Shown one piece after another: positions 42,283 through 53,100 of a stretch of 64,000 bases of DNA (positions are counted from its first letter, which is position 1; each line of letters opens with the position of its first letter). Origin of the DNA: Adiantum capillus-veneris (taxonomy: Eukaryota; Streptophyta; Polypodiopsida; Polypodiales; Pteridaceae). The stretch covers positions 29,634,969 through 29,698,968 of the forward strand of contig CM043942.1 of assembly GCA_014529385.2 (NCBI GenBank), written 5' to 3'. A program made the position numbers and the translations under genes. The notes under the pieces are model-generated. The model had not been told where the DNA came from, ran no database searches, and saw nothing but the letters and a program-made list of their open reading frames with translations.

Positions 42283-42525
42283 CTACCAATGATGCATACC
42301 TGGGCTGTACATAAATCTGCTTGCTTGTGAAACCCCAAATTGAATGTCTGGACGAGTGTTGCCTGCCAAATATATCAAGCAACCAACCGCTGCTGCATAA
42401 GTATGTACATCAAAAGGTTCTCCAGCATCGTGCATGCTCAACTTTGATCCAGTTTCTACGGGTGTAGAGATTGGCTTACAATTTTGCATACCAAACTTGT
42501 CCAAAATTTTATGCAAATATTTTGC
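42283..42525 (-). pseudogene. COP4 RT end
   Basis: Minus-strand frame between stops at 42526 and 42283. It encodes KFGMQNCKPISTPVETGSKL and NTRPDIQFGVSQASRFMYSP, the conserved end of copia RT. It is in phase with neighbours on both sides. Confidence 0.88.
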
Positions 42526-43629
42526 CTACAACATGTATATGCCATCTTCTGATTGCACAAACTGAATACCCAAGCAATAATGTAGCAAACCAAGATCAGA
42601 CATCTCAAAGGTTTTTCTCAAAGCATCTTTTAACGCTTCAATTTCATCTGCACTATTGCCTGTAAGAAGCATATCATCCACATAAAGTGTTAGCATAATG
42701 AGAACTCCATCTCTCTTTTTGGCATACAAAGTACTTTCTGTTGGACTATTCTGAAATTCCTGGCCAATCAAATAAGTATGTATCTTCTCATACCATGCTC
42801 TTGGAGCCTGTTTGAGACCATACAAAGCTTTACGCAATCTACATACCTTTTGCTCTTGACCTTTTACAATAAAACCACTTGGTTGACTTACATAAACTTC
42901 TTCCTGCAAATCACCATTCAAAAAAGCAGTTTTGATATCCAACTCATGCACTTTCCAACCATGATGAGCAGCAATTGCAACTAGTGATCTAACTGTGGAC
43001 GCACGAGAAGTGGGAGCAAAGGTTTCATCATAATCTATGCCTTTCTGTTGCGCATAGCCTTTTGCCACAAGCCTTGCTTTGTACCTGTCAACAGTACCAG
43101 CTTGTTTCCTTTTTACCTTAAAAACCCACTTTGTACCAATAGGTTTTTTACCTGTAGGCAAGTCCACTAGATCCCATGTATGATTCTTATGAATAGAATC
43201 AATTTCTTGCTGCATAGCATCTTTCCACTGAACACACTCTAAAGCTTGATCAAATGAATCAGGCTCATCTGCATCACAAAGAGTGCTAAAGCAAGCCAAA
43301 TCTACTTGCTCTCTGCCAAAAGTAGTACCAGCACGTGTTTTTCGTGGCAACAGTGCATCCAACTTGCTATCTTGCAAAGTTTTCTGAACCCATTTAGGCA
43401 AGGTTCTTTCTTCCCTGAGAACTTCTTGCTCTTCACGCACAATTTCCTCTACATCATGAGGTGTCACATGCTGATCAAAAGATTGATCAAGATTATCAAC
43501 CTGTTGTGATTCTTGATTCTCCACAAAAGAAGAAAGCAAACCTTCAAATACATCATGTGTCTGCATATGAGGTACATCAAAAGCAACCATAGGTTGAGCA
43601 ATAGTTTCTGCAAAAATTACATCACAACT
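42526..43629 (-). CDS. COP4 integrase tail linker and RT
   Basis: A minus-strand frame of 354 codons from the first internal Met, open from the stop at 43630. After an acidic linker, RT begins at [67 protein letters not shown] and the catalytic YVDD (42673-42684) follow in copia order. It is in phase with the integrase segment upstream. RT would copy the element RNA. Expression as a polyprotein is blocked by stops at 43630 and 42526. Confidence 0.92.
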   Translation of the reverse strand, partial: SCDVIFAETIAQPMVAFDVPHMQTHDVFEGLLSSFVENQESQQVDNLDQSFDQHVTPHDVEEIVREEQEVLREERTLPKWVQKTLQDSKLDALLPRKTRAGTTFGREQVDLACFSTLCDADEPDSFDQALECVQWKDAMQQEIDSIHKNHTWDLVDLPTGKKPIGTKWVFKVKRKQAGTVDRYKARLVAKGYAQQKGIDYDETFAPTSRASTVRSLVAIAAHHGWKVHELDIKTAFLNGDLQEEVYVSQPSGFIVKGQEQKVCRLRKALYGLKQAPRAWYEKIHTYLIGQEFQNSPTESTLYAKKRDGVLIMLTLYVDDMLLTGNSADEIEALKDALRKTFEMSDLGLLHYCLGIQFVQSEDGIYML

Positions 43630-45564
43630 TTAAAAAATCTCGTTTGTAGCAGGATTGTAAAGTCTATAACCTTTACATCCACTATTGTACCCCACAAATA
43701 TACATTTGATTGCCTTATCATCAAGCTTCCCACGTAATTGCTGAGGGGTGTGAGCATAAGCAAGACAACCAAAAACACGAAGATAACTGACTGAAGGTTT
43801 TCTGTCATACCAAGCTTCATATGGAGTAATGGTCTTCAAGGCACGAGTAGGACACCTGTTCAAAACATGTGCTGCACAAGCAACTGCCTCCATCCATAGC
43901 TTATGAGTCAAACTCTTAGCCTTGAGCATACATCTAGCCGTCTCCATTAAAGACCTGTTCTTCCTTTCTGCAACACCATTCTGTTGTGGTGTGTATGGCA
44001 TAGTGCATTGGTGTTTAATGCCTTTCTTTCCCAAAAAATCCTTAAATGCACCTGACATGTATTCACCTCCTCGATCGGTACGAAGAGTCTGTACTTTGCA
44101 ACCTGTTTCATTTTCAACCATGGCGACATAATGTTGAAAAACTGCAAATACATCTGACTTTGCTTTGAGCGGATACACCCAACAAAACCTGGAAAAGTCA
44201 TCAATGAAGGTCACAAAATAAAGGCTGTTTCCCAAAGATGGCGTCCTCATAGGACCACATACATCACTGTGTACAAGCTGTAACTTTCGTGTCGCTCTAA
44301 CTGAACCATCCCGTGAAAATGCAAATCTGTGCATCTTTCCAAGAACGCAACCTTCACATACATGTCTTGGTGGCATCTCCAATAAAGACAAATCATGCAC
44401 CATATTATGACGTTGTAAAGTCATCAAATTGCCATAACTAACATGCCCGAATCTAGCATGCCACAACTCAACATCCTGCATGGCCCGAGTCTTTGTTTCT
44501 GCAATACATACCTGAATCTGCTTTTCATAACGATCTAGCACAAATAGTCCATTTTCCAACGTACCTGTAGTGATAAGAGAATAACCATTCTCTTGATCTC
44601 GTACAACACATTTGTCATCCTCAAAAATGACCCGAAGACCATTTTTTGCAAGAGAGGATACAGACAACAAATTCTTCTTGATCCCTAGAACATATAAGAC
44701 ATCTGGCAAGCATAAATCTGAACCATCTGAAATGGTAATCAAAATCTTACCAACGCCTTTGATTGGATAAGAAGCATTATTTGCACATGTCACCTTCTTT
44801 CCTGCTGGAGCTGCATCCAATGAACAAAACAAATCCCTTCTTGAAGTAATATGCCTGGATGCACCACTATCAAAGTACCAAATCATTTGTGTCTTGTCAA
44901 CACTGTAAGCAGAAAAATCTGAACATACTACAAAAGCATATGAATCCTGTACAAAGTTTGCAGACTCTTCTTTAGCTGTAGAAGAATCACCAGAAGCTGA
45001 AACAACCAAACTTGACTCTTTCTTCTTTTCTTTAACAATTCGCTTTTTACACTCACTAATGTAGTGACCAGGTTTCTTACAGTAGTGACATTTACGTTTC
45101 TTCTTGGACTTGTCGGAATCACCTTTAGACTTCTCTGAAGATTGTCCTGCACTAGACTTGGAGTGATGAGCACTCTCTTTACCCTTGTTTTTGTTATGTA
45201 CAACAAGAGCATGATCCATACCATCCACCTGTAAAGACTTGTTCTTACGTGATTGATCCTCCTGCAATAGCAAAGCCACTAACTCTTCAAAATGAAGAGG
45301 CTCAGGATTAGCTCGCAAAGACAGAGTCAAAGAAGTCTGAAAAGTCAGATAAGATGGTGGTAGTGAATTGAGTGTTTTGGAAACCAAGTCCTTCTCTGGA
45401 ATCACTTCATCAATGCTAAGCAATTGCTCTTTAAGATCCCTGATTTTTGTAAGATGCTCTACAATATCGTCACCTTCGTCCATCTGTATTTTGTCAAGTT
45501 GTTTCTTCAAAAACTCTATTCTGCAGCGTTTCTTCCTCCAAACATAGCTTGCACAGTGTTCCAA
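43630..45564 (-). CDS. COP4 gag C-terminal part, protease and integrase
   Basis: Minus-strand frame of 644 codons. The first 130 residues finish gag (LPPSYLTFQTSLTLSL, FEELVALLLQEDQ). An intact knuckle CHYCKKPGHYISEC (near 45060-45100) follows a Lys/Ser-rich linker. The protease has WYFDSGASRHITS with D-S-G. The GAG-pre-integrase shows LWHARFGHVSYGNL and CEGCVLGK; integrase shows HSDVCGPM, LRTDRGGEY and AERKNRS; and the end reads VFGCLAYAHT, FVGYNSGCKGYRLY. It is the most complete copia gag-integrase frame in the window. A frameshift near 45530 separates it from the gag start, and a stop at 43630 from RT. Confidence 0.93.
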   Translation of the reverse strand: MEHCASYVWRKKRCRIEFLKKQLDKIQMDEGDDIVEHLTKIRDLKEQLLSIDEVIPEKDLVSKTLNSLPPSYLTFQTSLTLSLRANPEPLHFEELVALLLQEDQSRKNKSLQVDGMDHALVVHNKNKGKESAHHSKSSAGQSSEKSKGDSDKSKKKRKCHYCKKPGHYISECKKRIVKEKKKESSLVVSASGDSSTAKEESANFVQDSYAFVVCSDFSAYSVDKTQMIWYFDSGASRHITSRRDLFCSLDAAPAGKKVTCANNASYPIKGVGKILITISDGSDLCLPDVLYVLGIKKNLLSVSSLAKNGLRVIFEDDKCVVRDQENGYSLITTGTLENGLFVLDRYEKQIQVCIAETKTRAMQDVELWHARFGHVSYGNLMTLQRHNMVHDLSLLEMPPRHVCEGCVLGKMHRFAFSRDGSVRATRKLQLVHSDVCGPMRTPSLGNSLYFVTFIDDFSRFCWVYPLKAKSDVFAVFQHYVAMVENETGCKVQTLRTDRGGEYMSGAFKDFLGKKGIKHQCTMPYTPQQNGVAERKNRSLMETARCMLKAKSLTHKLWMEAVACAAHVLNRCPTRALKTITPYEAWYDRKPSVSYLRVFGCLAYAHTPQQLRGKLDDKAIKCIFVGYNSGCKGYRLYNPATNEIF

Positions 45565-45896
45565 GCATCCTCAGAAGTTCTGCAAGATCTGATATGTGGT
45601 GTGATTGTCCTCTTTATGGTTAAGGCAATCACAGCCATAGCTTGTGCATCTTTAGTATCCCATCTCTTTTGCTCTGGAGTGACTTGTGAGGGTCCTGCAC
45701 CAACAGCTGCACCACGACCAGGCGTGGCAGGTGCAATGCTACCTGGACGAACTTCATCTCCAGATACATAATCCCACAATCCTTTACCAACCAAAACATT
45801 TTTGGCCATAAAAGACCAAAGAGAATAGTTGGTACCATCCAATTTGTCTTCGGATGTAAACGCACCAAAAATCTCTTTCTCCGTAGATTGAGCCAT
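45534..45896 (-). pseudogene. COP4 gag N-terminal part
   Basis: The ATG at 45896 on the minus strand (MAQSTEKEIFGAF) is chosen because it begins the gag-like sequence. LDGTNYSLWSFMAKNVLVGKGLW and WDTKDAQAMAVIALTIK are typical copia gag. A Gly/Ala/Pro-rich insertion lies near residues 50-70. After FGGRNAA the frame shifts, and gag resumes in the neighbouring frame at about 45530. Confidence 0.9.
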
Positions 45897-46282
45897 ACTG
45901 TGGATGCACACAAGAGAGCAAAAGAACCTCCAAGAGATTCACAAATCTCCTCTCCAATGCAAGCAAAACTCTACACAAAATCTCAGCACAAAGCTAAGAC
46001 AAGCTGCTTCCCAAAAGAACTGTTTACCTAAAGAAAATCTGTCAAAAAGCACACCCTCTTGATCTAAACGCCTCTGAAAAGTAACTTCTGCTACGCTGCT
46101 CAGAACAAAATTCTGAGGGCTCGAACGACTTCGAAGGGGGGGATAAAACCTCAGGTCGCCTGTTCAGAATACTCCCGGAACGTCGAGGATGCTCCCACGA
46201 GCAAATTTTCTGAAAACTGATTGAAAACTGCGATTGCGCGCGCGGACGAGAAAACGCAAGTAGAGGCTCTGGAAATCACCTT

Positions 46283-46294
46283 GCTCTGATACCA
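46283..46294 (-). other. COP4 primer binding site (tRNA-Met)
   Basis: The minus strand reads TGGTATCAGAGC two bases inside the 5' LTR. Confidence 0.9.
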
Positions 46295-46296
46295 AT

Positions 46297-46573
46297 TGTT
46301 GAAGATGATGAAACAGGAAACAGAAGGAAGACAGCAACTGAGAGTAGGAAGAAGATGGAGAAGGAGAAGACACAGAGCTTGTGTACGAGATCTCTGTAGT
46401 CTATCTCTCTGTATTAGAATAATAGTGTATACAAACTCAGAGCTACAAAGCTTATATGAAACCCTAAGAGATAAGGTGTCCTTTCACACCGAATGTCTAG
46501 GGGGAAAAACCCAGTGGGAGAAAAGTGCCCCTGGTGAAGCGCGTATATACACTAACACTACTACATGTCTACA
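46297..46573 (-). repeat. COP4 5' LTR
   Basis: 277-bp copy of 22309-22593. It differs by about ten substitutions by eye plus the shorter CT run. Confidence 0.93.
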
Positions 46574-48922
46574 ATTTTGTCGGTAATTTTGCCGGTTTAA
46601 TTGCCTACTCTTGATTTTATTGATAAAATTTTTGGCAATTGAATTGATGTGATTTGTGTGATTTTATTTGGCTGCACTATTCCCCAATGTGTGGAGAATT
46701 TGTACAAATTTTTTGGGTATTTTTTGGATAATTTTTGGCAATTTTTTGCTAATTCTTGCATTAATTTTTGGTTAATTCCATAAAATTTGATTTTGCGATC
46801 TTTAAGAGCTATGTTGTGTCTGCTTATTTACGGAATCATTTTGTTCGCATTTGAGCCCTCCATGGTCGAGTTTTGAGCGTTTTGCTATTTTCGAGAGTCG
46901 GGTTGATATTTGTCGTAAATTGCGTTTTTGGTAAAATTTGCTATTTTTGGTGTGCTTTTGCGTGTCCAAAATATTCGGTTGTGAATGTCGGTAATTTTCT
47001 AAGATTCCCAGAATTTTCCGGGAATTTTTTGGACTTTTCTGGCAAATTTTGGGATTTTCTGGCAATCTTTTTGGAGTTTCGACTAATTTTCGGCCTATTT
47101 TTGGCATTTTTGGACGATTAGAAATAAAAAAATAAAAAATTTGATAAAAATCCGGGTTCGACTTTGATTATGTGCCTTGTGGCACATAAAACTCCTTGTC
47201 GGATAGACCTTCACGGTCTCTTGGGACAGTATCTGACGACTTTAAAAAAAAACCTTCTTCTTTCTGTCCCCCGCGCTCGTTCCGCGTGAACACACCCCTC
47301 ACCCTCTCTCTCTTCTCTAACTTCCCCTCTCTCCAGTGTTAGGAAAAAAAAAACCGGGGTACAATGTATTCTAACTGGCTGAAATCCCGTTTAGATTTTG
47401 AGCTTGACTTGAACAAAATCGGAAAATTTTCACAGCACTTACCATCAAAAGCTTCAAATTTTGACCTAAAACCTGGGTGAATTTCAAATTGGCCCTTATT
47501 TTCTGCGGTTAGGGAAAGTGTACAGCGCGCGGGACCTTCCTCTCTATCTCTCCCTTTATCTCTCTCTCTCTCTCTTGTCTCACTCTCTCCCCACCTTGTC
47601 TATTTCCGCCGTGTGCACCAAGCCGCCAAACCCACTAGACTACTGCCCTGTCACACGCTGAGGACGCGCCTTCTCTCTCTCCTGCTGTCTCCTGTCTCCC
47701 ACGCGCGCGCACACACTCCCGTGCCCGCATGAGGTGTTGCGCCATCTTTCTCTACTTTCTCTACTCTCTCTGTGTGCCTCGGTGCCCGCACCAGAAGCCT
47801 TGTCGCTTACTGACCTGCCGCGCGCTGCACTGCTGACGCTGACAGTCGCCTTCAAATCCGGCAGTCAACGCGCTCATGCCAAGTAGTTCGGTTAGCTTAG
47901 GTTAGTTTAGTTAAGGTTAAGTTAGTCAACTATAGTTTTTTATTAATTCAAATCCGAAAATCCAAAAATTACCAAAAAATTTAATAATAATAAAATCAAA
48001 TCAAAGCACAAAAAATAAAATTTTAAAAAATCATAAAAAGGTTTAAAAAATTTCAACAAAAAAAAACTCACAAAATTTTTAAAAAGAGTATAAAAAATCA
48101 CAAGAAACAATTTACAAAAAATAAAAACTCATAAAAATAAAAATAAAAAAGTTTTAACAAAAATCTAAAAAATAGGAAAAAACATAGAAAATTCACAAAA
48201 AATTAAAAGAACACATAGAAAATCATTTTAAAAATAAAAATTCACAAAAATTATAAAAAACTCAAAGAAAATTCAAAAATTGACTAGAAAAAACACAACA
48301 AATCACTAAAAATTCATAAAACCATAAAATTTCATAAAAGCTAAAAAAAAAACAAAAAGTGACTCGAAAAATTCACAAAAATTTTAGAAAATTATCAAAA
48401 AATTGTAAAAGATCAAAACTTTCCCAAAAAAAATCGTAAAAAATCACAAAAAGACCAAAAAATTAGAATTTTCAAAATTTCACAAATAATTAGGAAAAAT
48501 GAAAAGGAAGTGCCAAAAATAGTTTAAAAAAATCAGAAAGACGCAAAAAGCCAACAAAAGCCCGAAAAAAGGCAAAATTAGCAAAAAAGCACCATCGGAG
48601 ACACACCGAGCAAACCGTGCAAAAGCGAATCAGATCAGCCGATGAGAAAACAGTCAACTCAAAATTGTGAGCAGCATACAAATTTCTAAATTTGCCAAAA
48701 TCAAGCCGAAAATCGATTGATCACCGGGGATTGCAGATTAACTTGTTCAAGGCCCAGATTTTCATCATTTCAAAGGCTACAATTAATTTTGAAACTGTCA
48801 AGCTAGAGTTAATCAACTCTTGTGAGTATATGAGCAGTCAACTACAAAAGTGCTTTAGCTAAAGCAATTTAATCGAAACCAAAGCAGGAGAAATTCTGTT
48901 AATCGATACTAAAATCTGCTAG
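46574..48922 (+). other. GYP-O leader, right part: T-rich, CT-rich and A-rich blocks
   Basis: There is no coding signal. The stretch changes composition sharply: T-rich with many attttt runs (46574-47130), CT-rich with CpG and short cgcgcg runs (about 47250-47880), then strongly A-rich with caaaaaatt-type words (47930-48560). The blocks are unlike the leader of GYP-I. The gag-like ORF begins just after it. Confidence 0.7.
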
Positions 48923-48949
48923 GTGACAGTTTTTATAGAACTAGCCGAC

Positions 48950-49939
48950 ATGGACTCAAGTCGAGCCGATAGTTCAAGTACAGCAGAGCAAGCCAGTAGC
49001 AGTGGCAACTTCTGCATAAGTGCAACAGACCAGATTCTGCAGCTATATGGCTACAATGGAGACAAAGTCTTGTATACAGATTCAAAAGGCCATAGATACT
49101 TGATGAACAGCAAAAGCAGCACACGAGCCAAGATCCTGTTGATCAGAGTAAAGCCTGATTTAGAGAACTCCCAGATGTTCGCAGACTTCACTGAAGCCAG
49201 GTATTGCAAGCTCAAAGATGAAGTGCAGATAGAAGTTGAGAAAGTTGACCCAAGTCTTTATCTAGAAATCTGCACAATCCAACAAACCATTCAGTTGGTG
49301 CATATGCAATCAGAATCATTGTACATGGATTACAGTGGTCAAATCTACAATCGAGAGCCACAATTGCAAGATCCAACAGATCAACCAATTGAAGCCAATC
49401 TAATTGGGGAACCAAACCAAAGACGGTACAAAGGTCAAGACGAAGCATTCTACAACTTGATGCTCAGTGTTCTGAAAGAAGATGCTGACAAGTTGGCAAG
49501 CATAGAAGCGGGAACTTCTCAGCATGAGCTTGACATGATAGATCCAGTTGAAATACCACCAGTCATGGCATATTGCTCAGATTGTGGATGAAACTGTGGA
49601 CATTTTTTTGAAGATTGTCCAAGAAATCCAGACAACGGGGATACATCAAATGTTAAGCAAGGTACAGAGAAAATTGGAAATGCGAATCTCGATGTAAGTG
49701 CATTTAACTCAACATTTTTAATGCTATCAGATGATTCTGCATTACCATTAGAAGCACTAGTAAAATCACTGCAAATTCAAAATCAGCATAAAGATGCACA
49801 GGCACCTGAAGAGCTTAAAATTGATTCTTTGAACAATAAATTCTTGCATGAATTCAGTCAAGGTGTCGAGATATCACCAAAGGTTGAAAAGACTATTAAA
49901 TTTGCAAATGATTTCGCATCCATTGACACAAGTGTGCAA
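48950..49939 (+). pseudogene. GYP-O ORF1 (gag-like), left part
   Basis: The ATG at 48950 (MDSSRADSSS) is the first in the frame. Residues about 25-170 form a tyrosine-rich module (LYGYNGDKVLYTDSKGHRYL, LYMDYSGQIYNREPQ, LIGEPNQRRYKGQDEAFYNL). A zinc-knuckle-like segment CSDC...CGHFFEDCPRNP follows, with a TGA (49589) inside it. This parallels CTECGVTHFIEDCSKNP of GYP-I gag. The frame then stays open to the COP3 insertion at 49940 and continues in the same phase from 54916. Probable role is RNA binding or particle formation, inferred from the knuckle and position. Confidence 0.8.
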
Positions 49940-50165
49940 TGTTGGAATTAGGGTTGCAGAGAAACACACACAGCTTGGAGAAGACAAAGGAAGCTCAAGG
50001 CACACAATAGAGAGTGTGTTACTTAGTGTGCAATGGAAAGATAGATAGCCCTAGAGTGATGGGCGTATATACAATGCACGGGGAAAAAACCTCCTAAAGA
50101 GGGAAAAAATGCCCCGGCGGTCCTAGTGTGTTCACACACATCACTACCACATGTATATGGTAACA
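49940..50165 (-). repeat. COP3 3' LTR
   Basis: 226-bp copy, ending TGTTACC on the element strand at the inner side. Same family as the COP1 LTRs. It is followed by the purine tract aggggggattt (minus strand). Confidence 0.95.
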
Positions 50166-53100
50166 AATCCCCCCTGGAATGATGCGGTGAACGAGAACTG
50201 GCACATGAGTAAAGGGAAGTGCCATGCCCTAAGGACAGGATCAGCCACAAAGGGGAGTAAGCCCAAAGCTTTGCGGAAAGCTTCAAGCTTCTCACGAGAC
50301 AATGCCTTTGTGAAAAGATGTGCAAGGTTGTCCTGTGTTGGCACATAAGCCAAGGTGATCTCTCCTGTTGAGAGCCTCTCCCTGACATAGTGGTAATGCA
50401 CCTCAATGTGCTTTGTGTGAGCATGAAAAACTGGGTTCCTCGCAATTGCCAATGCGCTCTGACTGTCAGTGTAGATAGTGTTGGCAGTGTCCTGTCCAAC
50501 ACCCAAATCAGCCATAAGGCGTCTGAGCCATACACACTCAATCGTAGCTGTGAAGACTGCCCTGTACTCAGCATCACAACTCAAAGTGGCCACAGTAGGT
50601 TTCTTCTTGCTCAACCATGATATACATGAACTGCCAAGCATGAAACAAAACCCACTTGTGGACACTCGCGTGTCAAAACAACCAGCCCAATCTGAGTCCG
50701 AAAAAGCATGTAAGTCTGATGGCAATGATCCCCCCTTGGGATAAAACAAGCCAAGATGTAAAGTGCCACTAAGGTAGCGGAAAATCCTCCTGACAGTTTG
50801 CCAATGCTTAGACCCTGGGCTATGCATAAATTTGCTGACCTGTGAGACTGCAAACTGAATATCTGGCCTCGTGTTGCATACATAAATGAGGCAGCCAACA
50901 GCAGTTTGATAAAGAGTGACATCAGCAGGATTGCCATCATCATGTAGACTCAACTTCAAACCTGTTTCCATGGGAGTGGCAATAGGTTTGCAATCCTCAA
51001 GTCCAAATTTACATAGCAATGTCTCTATGTAACTTTTCTGACACAAGGCAATACCACCATCACACTGCTTAAACTGTATACCCAAGTAATGATGCAACAG
51101 CCCCAAATCTTTCATCTTGAAAGTAGCATTCAAATCAGCCTTAAATTCAGCAATATGTCTCTCATTTGGTCCAGTGATCAGCAAATCATCAACATAAAGA
51201 ACCACAATGAGAAGTACATCACCCTCACGCTTTACATACAATGTGCTTTCTGTTGGACTGTTACGAAAGCCTTGTTTGACCAAATGAGTGTCAGCTTTCT
51301 CATACCAAGCATGAGGAGATTGCTTCAACCCATACAAAGCCTTGTTAAATTTGCACACTTTGTCCTCTTGTCCTTTTATGACAAAACCGCGAGGCTGCGT
51401 TTCAACTTGCGTCTCACCATTCGGCTTGCGTTTCAACTTGTAAACCCACTTCGTACCAATGGCCTTTTTGCCAGGAGGCAAATCACATAAAGTCCATGTG
51501 TCATTCTCTATAAGTGCATCATATTCTGATTGCATGGCAGCCATCCAATTTTCTGAATTCTGTGCTTCATCAAAAGACAGAGGCTCCTCAACATCATGTA
51601 AGCTAGACACAGCCAAAGCATAACAATCAGATGCATAAGATACATGGCGAGAGCCTGAACGAGTACGACTAGGCAAAGGTGCATCCAATTTACTATCACG
51701 CAAAGTGTGCACCAGCCATTTTGGCATATCTCTAGCCTGCTCATTTTCAGCCCTTTCCTCATCAAGTACATCATGTACATCTGCATTAGTAATAGGCTGA
51801 TCTAAATCATTTTCAGAAACCCCCATAGGCTGTACATTTGCCTCATTGGAACTTACATTCGTATTTCCACCATTGAAAAGAGGCAACAAAGTGTTATAAA
51901 TGTCCTGTGAGCTTACATTACTGTCTCTAGTACATGATAGCAAGGGCTGAACAAAATCTTCCACAAACACTACATCTCGAGAAACCAGAATACGTTTTGT
52001 TTGCGGATGATACAACTTGTAACCTTTGCTTTCAGCACTATAACCAACAAAAACACATTTGACAGCCTTATCATCCAATTTTCTGCGCTGCACTTGTGGC
52101 ACCAAAGCATATGCCAAACAGCCAAAAACACGCATGTGCTCAATAGAAGGCTTTCTATCATGCCATGCTTCATATGGAGTAATAGAATGCAAAGCTTTCG
52201 TAGGACACCTGTTAAGTACATAAGTGGCACACATGATGGCCTCAAGCCAAAAAGAATGCGGCAAAGCTTGACTTTTGACCATACATCGTGGCATTTCCGT
52301 CAGTGACCTGTTTTTCCTCTCAGCAACACCATTTTGCTGAGGTGTATAAGGCACTGTACATTGGTGTTTTATCCCACGACTAGCCAGAAATGCATTAAAT
52401 TCATGAGACATATACTCCCCCCCTCGATCGGAACGGAGGGTGCCCATAGTACATTTCGAGACATTTTTAGCCATAGCCAAAAATTGTTTGAAGCACATAA
52501 AAACTTCGGACTTCGCTTTTAGCTGAAATACCCATGCGTGCTTGGAGTAATCATCAATGAAAGTCACGAAGTACAGGTAATTGCCCAAGGACGGAGTTTG
52601 CATGGGCCCACAAACATCACTATGCACAAGCTGCAACCTGCATGTGGCCCGAACTGAACCATCCTTTGGAAACTTAGAACGCTGGATCTTACCCAAAATA
52701 CAGCCTTCACAAACATGTTTCACAGGTTCTTCAAGAGGCGGCAAAGAAGCAACCATATCAGATTTCTGCAAACGCAGCAAACTGGCAAAATTCAGATGAC
52801 CAAAACGTGCATGCCAAAGTTTTGCATCTGAAATAGCCCTTGAATCTGCAACAGCATTTGCAAAATTTTGTCCACACTTGTCATACAAAGTGAGCTTATA
52901 CAGCCCACGGCACAAAAGCCCAGATGCAACAATTTCATCACCAAAACTGAGATCATGAATTGTACATTTGTCATCCACAAATTTGACTACAAGTCCAAGT
53001 CTAGCAAGTGCGGATACAGACAAGAGATTCTTCTTGATCCCAGGTACATAAAATGCATCAACAAGTGTAAAGGAACTGCCATTAGCAGCAGTGAGCACAA

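Larger units (their letters stand above)
22309..46573 (-). mobile_element. COP4: Ty1/copia element interrupted by GYP-I
   Basis: On the minus strand the 5' LTR is 46297-46573 and the 3' LTR 22309-22593. Both have TGTTGAAGATG and ATGTCTACA ends on the plus strand. A tRNA-Met primer site lies at 46283-46294 and a purine tract abuts 22594. Without GYP-I the element is about 5.2 kb and encodes gag, protease, integrase, RT and RNase H. It has one frameshift, three in-frame stops and the GYP-I insertion inside RNase H. LTR lengths differ (285 versus 277) mainly through a CT microsatellite. The flanks atact and atttt agree at only three of five bases. Confidence 0.93.

Noticed and set aside
47640-47855. 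71-codon Arg-rich minus-strand frame in the GC-rich block
   Set aside because: Explained by CT-rich low-complexity sequence with cgcgcg runs; no motif.
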